Positions 7,424-12,518 of a DNA stretch of 12,518 nt are shown here, in pieces. The DNA is from Phytophthora quininea. Taxonomy: Eukaryota > Oomycota > Peronosporomycetes > Peronosporales > Peronosporaceae. The stretch's first letter is position 1. The number at the start of each line of letters is the position of its first letter. The position numbers and the translations under genes were made by a program. Under the pieces are notes generated by a model, which ran no database searches, was not told where the DNA came from, and saw nothing but the letters and a program-made list of their open reading frames with translations. Location: NCBI GenBank assembly GCA_011947345.1, contig JAAVTG010000811.1:1-12518 (forward strand), in the 5' to 3' direction.

Positions 7424-7770
7424 GCAAGCCCACGTAGAACACAGGATGTGTTCGCATCTTCGCTGGGAGGTTCAGCGTGTATGCAAGGCCCTTCTTGACC
7501 ACGACCTTAAAAGGTCCAATGAAGCGTGGACGCAGCTTCGTCTTGAAGACGGCTGACACGGCGTGCGTGGGGAGGTTCTTCGCGTTGAGTAACACGAGGT
7601 CCCCGACCTTGAACTCCCACACGTTGCCTCTGCCGTTAGCATCGGCGTGTTCCTTTTGAACATCTTGGCTTTTAGCCATCGCGTCGCCCACACTGCGTAA
7701 GACGCTCAACCTCGTCGAGAGGAAGTCATCGACTTGCTTGCGCACCGCAAGAGGGCTGACATCAGCAAGC
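7347..7770 (-). pseudogene. pol: Integrase C-terminal domain (GPY/F)
   Basis: The frame from about 7770 down to TGA 7347-7349 encodes the integrase C-terminal DNA-binding module: FKVGDLVLLNAKNLPT, then LRPRFIGPFKVVVKKGLAYT (the GPY/F motif, here GPF, near 7517-7509) and HPVFYVGLLKPY. It joins the catalytic core after a one-base frame change near 7765-7775, in a G-rich run (GGTGGGGAGGG on the minus strand). The TGA at its end lies in the same frame as the chromodomain and would be explained by CGA to TGA. Confidence 0.88.
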
Positions 7771-8712
7771 TCGGGAGCTATCCCTCCCCACCAAGCCCGT
7801 GGCCACGAAGTGGAGGGGAAAGGAGACGCGCGGGCGCGCTAAGCCGTTCACGTAGAACGGAGTGAAGCCGGTAGAGGCATGCACGGCATTGTTCAATGCA
7901 AACTCGATATGCGGGAGCATGGCGCTCCACCGCCTTGGAGTTTCAGCGCATACGCTGCGCAAGACGTCCTCGACGACGCGATTGACGCGCTCAGTTTGAC
8001 CGTCGGTCTGCGGATGATCCGCTGTGGACATGTCCAGTCTTGTGCCTAGCACCCTGAAGACGGACGTCCAAAACTTTCCTGTGAAGCGCGGATCTCAATC
8101 CGAGACGATCGTCTCCGGCAGCCCGTGCTGCCGAAAGACTCGATCGATAAACAGCGAGGCTGTACCCTCTCCATTAATGGAGTCCGGCACTGCCGCTAAG
8201 TGAGCCATCTCACTCAATCGGTCAACAAAGCCCACAATGCCCGTGTTGCCTGCCGAGTCCTTCGGCAGGCCAAACACAAAGTCCATACTCATGGACTGCC
8301 AACACCCACTGGGTACAGGCAAGCTCGCCAAAGGCGCTGCCGCATGCGGTGCGGGTTTGACCCGTTGACACGTCTCACGCATGCGCACATATGTGCTGAC
8401 CCACTTGTACAGCTTGGGCCACCAGTACATGGAGCTCACTGAGCTGTAGGTCTTCTCGCGACCAAGATGGCCGCTCGTGGGAGCGTCGTGAGCCTCATAC
8501 AGTATCCGATACTTGAGGTCCTCATCGTGAGGCACCACGACACGTGGAGGGTCACCAGGACCGGTGCTGTAGTACAGCAGGCCGCCCTCGCAGGCGTAGC
8601 GATGCAGTCGCGCGCGCAATCGCCCAGACAGTTCTGTCTTCGAGTCTTTAAACTCCTCGCTCCCCAGAGCGCGCAGCAATGCGACGCAGGACTCGTCCTG
8701 TGCATACGCTGA
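7762..8712 (-). pseudogene. pol: Integrase zinc-binding and catalytic core domains
   Basis: One frame from after the TGA at 8713 to 7762. The zinc-binding region has the two His (HDAPTSGH, near 8490-8467) but the first Cys of the expected CxxC is Arg (RETC; CGT codon near 8379), a one-base change from TGT. The catalytic triad is complete: Asp in SMDFVFGLP (codon about 8283), Asp in ETIVSD (about 8100) and Glu in DGQTERVNR (about 7992), giving the canonical D,D-35-E spacing. A TGA at 8095-8097 sits directly after the second Asp. The enzyme would insert the cDNA into the genome; this copy cannot be made as one protein. Confidence 0.92.
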
Positions 8713-9373
8713 TCAGATCAAATCCGTCACCGACGACGTCACCATCGTGACATGAGAAAGCTCATAGTCCGGCCGGCGCGACAGCGCATCGGCCAAGACG
8801 TTCTGCCTGCCAGGCTTGTACTTCACCTCGAAGTTATACTCCGCAAAGAAGGAGAGCCATCGGGCCATCCTCTGCGAGGTGAGGCGACTGTGTCGCAGTG
8901 CGTAGTGACGCATGATCCGTGAAGATCACGAACGGCTTTGAGCCGAGCAGGTGCACCCTGAACTTGACGAGAGCATACTTCATCGCAAGTAGCTCCTTGT
9001 CGTGAACTGGGTAGTTCTTCTCCGCAGCTTTAAGCTGGCGAGACTCAAACGCGATCACGCGTTCACGCCCCTCGGCGTCCGCTTGTAGCAAAGCGTAGCC
9101 GATGGCAAAATCGGAGGCGTCACAGACGACACTGAACGGACGATCGGGGTCCGGCAGCGCCAGTATCGGCGCCTGCAGGAGGCTCTCCTTGATCTGTGTA
9201 AACGCAGTCTCGTGCTCAGCACGCCAACTCCAGTCCGCATCCTTCTTAAGGAGATTGGACAATGGCCTAGCCAGCTCAGCGTCGTTTTCGCTGTACTTGT
9301 GCAAGTAATCGGCGAGGCCAAGCCACTTGCGAAGGTCATTCTGGTTCAAAGGAACCGGCCAGTCCACTATAGC
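8713..9373 (-). pseudogene. pol: RNase H domain and connection of Pol
   Basis: Immediately after the TAG at 9374-9376 the same frame continues through the RT connection (DLRKWLGLADYLHKYS, ARPLSNLLKKD) into RNase H: FSVVCDASDFAIG with the first catalytic Asp (codon about 9121), HDKELLAMKYAL with the Glu, and FTDHASLRT with the next Asp. The frame breaks near 8895, where two bases appear missing, and resumes with QRMARWLSFFAEYNFEVKYK and NVLADALSRRPDYE, the usual end of Gypsy RNase H, before TGA 8713-8715. It degrades the RNA strand during reverse transcription. Confidence 0.92.
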
Positions 9374-10310
9374 CTAGACCTTGGCAGGATCTGCCTGCAA
9401 GCCACGCTTCCCAATGAAGCAGCCGAGGAAAGGGATCTCCTCGGCACCAAAGACACACTTGTCTGCGTTGGCGAACAACTTATTCGTGCGCATGCACTCG
9501 ATCACCGCTCGCAGATGCTCCACGTGCATCTCGACGTCAGTCTTCCCGTGCTCAGCACGACTGTGGACGAAGATGTCGTCGAAGTATGTCTGCGCATACG
9601 CCCGATGGGGCCGGAATAGCTGCGTCACGAGACGATTGAACGTCGCCAGCGCCTCGACAGCCCTTGGGGTATAACGAGCCACTCCCAGAGCATACCGCTC
9701 GGGGTGCTCACCGCCGTCAGTGGCACATCACTCGCTCGCATGAACGGTTGGTAATAGCCATCGACTAGGTCGAGCGCGCTATACATGGTACAACCAACCA
9801 TGTTGTTCTGAAGAACATCCTTCCTAGGAATCGGCGTCTGCGCCGGGATCGTGGCCGCGTTCAGCTTATTGAAAGCATGAACGATGAGCCACTTGCCGTT
9901 CGGCTTTCTGACACAGAACGTCGGCGTGGAGTGCGGAGACTTGGCTCACGCACAAGCCCTGCCGTGCGCTTAGCACGGAAGAAGGCATCAATGACGTCGC
10001 ACTGCTCCTTCGGTAAGGGCCACTGGCGTGTGACGCAGTACTTCGTTCTGGGAACCAGGTCAATTTCATAACGGACCCCTCGGTCAGGAGGGAGGCCACT
10101 AGGTGGCTCCTTTGAGACAACGTCTCCATACTCCTTCAGCAAAGGATAGAAGGGGTCAGTTCGGTCCTTTAGGATCGCTGACCCACTCCGCGCATTCAAT
10201 GCCTTCTTGATCTCGGCCAAGACCGACTCGTCCACGAGGGACGACGAGTTCAACTCGTCTTCGGGTCGAATGATGACCACTTCGGCGAGCTCGCCGTCCT
10301 TCAGCGCCGC
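9374..10310 (-). pseudogene. pol: Reverse transcriptase domain of Pol, in three frames
   Basis: Segment 1 (about 10305-9945) has the lead-in [14 protein letters not shown] and the fingers with [20 protein letters not shown]. Segment 2 (about 9940-9625, the next frame) has [20 protein letters not shown] and palm motif A, YSALDLVDGYYQ (Asp codon 9769-9771), then WLVIPQGLS (motif B). Segment 3 (9682-9374) has TFNRLVTQLFRPH, the catalytic FDD in YFDDIFVHSR (about 9585-9575), and the thumb FLGCFIGKRGL. Each frame change looks like one missing base (about 9945 and 9665). Segment 3 ends with TAG 9374-9376 in frame with RNase H. All catalytic Asp residues are preserved despite the breaks. Confidence 0.93.
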
Positions 10311-11045
10311 CCCAACTCGGCGACGGACATCTCTTCCAGCGCTAAGAGCTCGCCAACACTTGGCAGGTCATCGAGGTGCATGCCCCCTTGACCACACCTG
10401 TCACTCTGTCGACGAGAGTGTATAGCTGCTCACCACTGGTCGCGAAGAGCCGCTCAAGGCGGGCGGCGCCGTCGGCGCGATAGACACCTTGTGTCGCGCA
10501 CGCCGCAACTTCCGACGCCTTACCAAGGCACGTCGTGACGGGGACGCGGAGCTCACTACGCCCTCGCTGCCTTTCGAATGAGGGATTCGCCCGAGGGGCA
10601 CCACACGAAGCGTCGTGAGATCTTTGATCGCGGCCGGCACTCGCCGCAGTCGATGAAACGGCCTTCAAAGAAGGCTCGGTGTCACTTCGGACACCCACCG
10701 ATTCGCTCGATCCACGACCGACGTGGCTCAGTGGAGTACGTGCCACTGCACGGTCGACAGCCCTCAAAGGCTCAGTGTCCGAGACACTCAGCAACTCGCT
10801 CGGTCCACGACCGCAGCCATTCGACGGAGTACGTGCCGTCGCACAACTATCAGCCCTCAAAGGCTTTACAGGACTACAGTCCTTCACGGTGCCGTCCACC
10901 AACTCGGACGCACCGACATCCAGCACCATGGCCGACTCGGCCCAGTGCTCGCGCCAATAGCGCTTCTGCTTTCTAGCAGAGGTGGGTTCATGACTCGCCA
11001 AAGCTCCGCTAGAGAGATGCGCGTAGCGCCCAAGGTCTTCGACCG
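10311..11045 (-). pseudogene. pol: Pol spacer between protease and reverse transcriptase
   Basis: A long Ser/Arg/Thr-rich region in one frame from about 11045 to TGA-type end at 10342, followed by a short segment in another frame ([13 protein letters not shown], about 10368-10330). It opens with HEPTSARKQKRYWREHW, continues with an internal 31-33 residue repeat and ends with LYTLVDRVTGVV. No enzymatic motif is visible; it is likely a disordered tether between protease and RT. Two frame changes lie at about 10385 and 10310, the latter at a GGGG run. Confidence 0.75.
10662..10868 (-). repeat. In-frame tandem repeat in the protease-RT spacer
   Basis: CCTTCAAAGAAGGCT at 10662, CCCTCAAAGGCT at 10761 and CCCTCAAAGGCT at 10854 begin two full units of 99 and 93 bp and a partial third. 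Each unit includes CTCGNTCCACGACCG-like and GTGGAGTACGTGCC-like blocks. Both lengths are multiples of three. In the protein this gives repeats of 31-33 residues of the form PLRA..D..VARTP...GRG.SE...SDTE. A tandem duplication that stayed in frame suggests it arose while pol was still functional. Confidence 0.75.
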
Positions 11046-11630
11046 CCAATCGATCCACGGCTCGTGGCGCTCCAGCCACGCCATGCCAAGGATGAGGTCG
11101 TACCTCGAATCCAGATCAAGGACCAGACAGCATTCTACGCTATCGAAGTCCAAGAACTTCAGCCCAAGGTCCATCGGGACCCTCGGCACCGTAACACGGG
11201 CCGCCGTCGCGAGACAGACCGTGGCCGTGTCGCCACTTCGCTCTTGTAGAGCCTCAGCGTATCGCTAGCTACCTTGAACGGTAGAGCGTCTGGCATAGTT
11301 GCCAGACGCCCCAGAGTCTATCAAGACTACCCACGGCTTGTCGAAGCCCTTGACGTCCGCCAGGACGACCAGCAAGACCGGCTTGCATACACGTTCCGTG
11401 TTATAGAGCACGTAGCTCTTCGGGGCTGAGCCTTGCTGTCTCTCACTTCCCACAGGCACAACAGAACTCAGTTCTTCCCCAGTAGGCCGCCGCGCGCCTA
11501 CTGGGAGCTGGCGATTTCCTGCGCCGAGCCTGTTTGGCTCTCGGCAGGGATGCGGCCGAGCTGACCGGAGCGCTGCCTGCGGAGAGGGCATGTCGGCCTC
11601 AAGTGGCGAGTGCTCCCGCACACATAGCAT
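11040..11630 (-). pseudogene. pol: Aspartic protease domain of Pol
   Basis: The first part (to TAG 11265-11267) ends with PWVVLIDSGASGNYA; the catalytic Asp codon of DSG is 11316-11318. The same frame continues past the stop with VPMDLGLKFLDFDSVECC and YDLILGMAWLERHEPWIDW, the ILG-type strand that completes the retropepsin fold (about 11100-11050). The protease would cleave Gag-Pol in the particle. Relative to gag the frame is shifted by -1, with an overlap of 11498-11630. The TAG at 11265 would be explained by CAG to TAG. The frame changes again near 11040 on entering the spacer. Confidence 0.88.
11478..11505 (-). other. Perfect 10-bp hairpin over the gag stop codon
   Basis: CCCAGTAGGC (11478-11487) and GCCTACTGGG (11496-11505) are exact inverted repeats around an 8-base GC-only loop. 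On the minus strand the gag stop TAG (11500-11498) lies inside the 5' arm. It sits where the reading frame must pass from gag to protease, so it could stimulate recoding. I see no canonical X XXY YYZ slippery heptamer just upstream, and a plain indel would also explain the frame change. Confidence 0.7.
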
Positions 11631-12469
11631 CGCCGGATGCCTGCTCGCTGCTCAGCAGCTCTGAGCTCCTCGCCCTCATTCTCAGCATAGCTGAGATCCA
11701 TGGGCTCAGGATCATTCGATCCGGTAGAGCTGGTGTTGGTACCGACTCGAGACAACTTAAAGTTGAACTCGGCATTCAGTGCCACACTGACGGCCTTCTC
11801 AAAGTCGGCCGGGCTCTGACGGAATACTTCCGTGCGAGCCACTCCAGCTCGGAGCCCTTCCATGAAGACGGTCACGGTGACCACCTCGAGTAGAGGGTCG
11901 CCAGGCATGCCAGCAATGAGCGTTCGTAGCTCTTGGATATAGTCCACCAAATCCTTCTTACCCTGGCGGGTGGCAAGGAAGCGTGACCTCACGCGGTACG
12001 CCTGGTTAGGCGGGGAGAACACCTGCATGAGCTTCTCCTTCAGCTCCTTCCAGGTCGGGAAGGCCACTTCGACAGACGTCCCCGACGTCAAGGCCCATTC
12101 TCTCGCTCGCCCTTCGAGCTTAGAGATCGCAAGCGCCACGCGCTGGTTCTCCATTTGGAGCATGGCCGAACCCATGGCCATCTCGACCTCTCGGGTCCAC
12201 AACAGGAGGTTCTCCCCCTCCTTCCCCGGAAGGTCTTCACGCTCACGGAGAGCGGCTTCGCCCACTGAGGGCGCTGCAGCAGCGACACGCTGCTGGATAT
12301 GCTCCAGCCTAGCATTCTCGTACTTCGAGAACGCCTCAAGGCGCGCCGTCACGGTGTCAGGCCCTTGCGAGGCAAGGAGCGTCATGCCCTCAGGGCCCAG
12401 CAAGGACGCAAGCTTATTAAGCGTGTCCTGCTGACTGGGAGTCAAGTGCGCGAACGCTGCCTGCTCCAT
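11498..12469 (-). CDS. gag: Gag capsid/nucleocapsid polyprotein of the chromovirus
   Basis: An intact frame of 323 codons from ATG 12469-12467 to TAG 11500-11498. The upstream in-frame GTG at 12475 is unlikely to be used in a eukaryote; the ATG follows a short leader. The N-terminal part is helical ([17 protein letters not shown], then a coiled-coil-like [19 protein letters not shown]). The central region matches the retrotransposon gag capsid domain ([34 protein letters not shown]). Near the C-terminus a single zinc knuckle [14 protein letters not shown] has C-x2-C-x4-H-x4-C spacing (about residues 281-294). Gag would form the particle and package RNA. It is the only undamaged gene of the element. 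Confidence 0.9.
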   Translation of the reverse strand: MEQAAFAHLTPSQQDTLNKLASLLGPEGMTLLASQGPDTVTARLEAFSKYENARLEHIQQRVAAAAPSVGEAALREREDLPGKEGENLLLWTREVEMAMGSAMLQMENQRVALAISKLEGRAREWALTSGTSVEVAFPTWKELKEKLMQVFSPPNQAYRVRSRFLATRQGKKDLVDYIQELRTLIAGMPGDPLLEVVTVTVFMEGLRAGVARTEVFRQSPADFEKAVSVALNAEFNFKLSRVGTNTSSTGSNDPEPMDLSYAENEGEELRAAEQRAGIRRCYVCGSTRHLRPTCPLRRQRSGQLGRIPAESQTGSAQEIASSQ

Positions 12470-12518
12470 CCTCACAAAGGTTCAGTCGACGACTCAGGAG
12501 TCGGATTGGCTACAAGTG
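12470..12518 (-). other. Untranslated leader upstream of gag, cut by the window edge
   Basis: On the minus strand this is the sequence between the missing 5' LTR and the gag ATG; it contains GACTCCTGAGTCGTCGAC, itself partly self-complementary (GACTC/GAGTC). The tRNA primer-binding site should lie close to the LTR, but no TGG-led match to a tRNA 3' end is evident in these 49 bases, so it is probably just outside. Confidence 0.5.

Larger units (their letters stand above)
5090..12518 (-). mobile_element. Ty3/Gypsy chromovirus, minus strand, lacking only its 5' end in this window
   Basis: Reading right to left: a short leader, gag with a CCHC knuckle, aspartic protease, a spacer, reverse transcriptase, RNase H, integrase and a C-terminal chromodomain, then a 1.3-kb 3' region, polypurine tract and 3' LTR. 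Integrase after RNase H is the Ty3/Gypsy order, and the fused chromodomain marks a chromovirus. The pol wording resembles families abundant in Phytophthora (recognition from memory). Pol carries about eight frame changes and five in-frame stops, so the copy is not autonomous, while gag remains open. The 5' LTR and target-site duplication partner lie beyond 12518, so LTR divergence and age cannot be read here. The left border is uncertain within about 25 bases. Confidence 0.92.

Noticed and set aside
9212..9619. 135-codon plus-strand ORF
   Set aside because: Opposite the reverse transcriptase FDD region and RNase H; shadow.
10723..11268. 181-codon plus-strand ORF
   Set aside because: It lies opposite the protease and spacer of Pol and has no recognisable features; antisense shadow in GC-rich DNA.
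11534..12434. Plus-strand ORFs of 119 and 154 codons
   Set aside because: They are antisense to the intact gag with its capsid domain and zinc knuckle; shadows.
12470..12518. tRNA primer-binding site in the gag leader
   Set aside because: No TGG-led complement to a tRNA 3' end is visible; the site is probably beyond the window.

Overview
The window is a transposon-dominated stretch of a eukaryotic genome. It is most likely from an oomycete of the Phytophthora/downy mildew type. That placement rests on recognising the wording of the Ty3/Gypsy pol protein (integrase fused to a C-terminal chromodomain) and on the repeat-rich, host-gene-free layout; it is recognition from memory, not a database result. 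I see no host gene, rRNA, tRNA or CRISPR array.

Layout, left to right. (1) 1-1080 is low-complexity C/A/T sequence whose first 584 bases hold only three G on the plus strand. (2) About 1150-1770 is a diverged tandem array of about five units with a strict 128/129-bp period; its minus strand can be read as a decayed 43-residue peptide repeat. (3) About 1965-4333 is a 5'-truncated, decayed non-LTR retrotransposon (LINE) on the plus strand: the end of an AP-like endonuclease, then a full reverse transcriptase and C-terminal region broken by two frameshifts and two TGA codons. (4) 4334-5089 is AT-richer sequence of unknown nature with two overlapping small ORFs. (5) From about 5090 to beyond the right edge lies a minus-strand Ty3/Gypsy chromovirus: 3' LTR, polypurine tract, a 1.3-kb 3' region, pol (read right to left: protease, reverse transcriptase, RNase H, integrase, chromodomain) and gag. 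Gag (323 aa) is intact. Pol is broken by about eight frame changes and five in-frame stops. The 5' LTR is outside the window.

The least ordinary part is the 3' region of the chromovirus. Between the pol stop and the polypurine tract the minus strand has no long ORF, but the plus strand has one of about 450 codons (5455-6804, interrupted by a single TAG), convergent with pol and sharing a CTAG with its stop. It starts next to the 3' LTR, so it could be served by antisense LTR transcription; however, it has no in-frame ATG near its start. The LTR itself ends in a 37-bp tandem pair of hairpins whose stems differ by two compensatory base-pair changes, which is direct evidence that the pairing is conserved. 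Together with a perfect 10-bp hairpin on the gag stop codon, these are the signals I would follow up.
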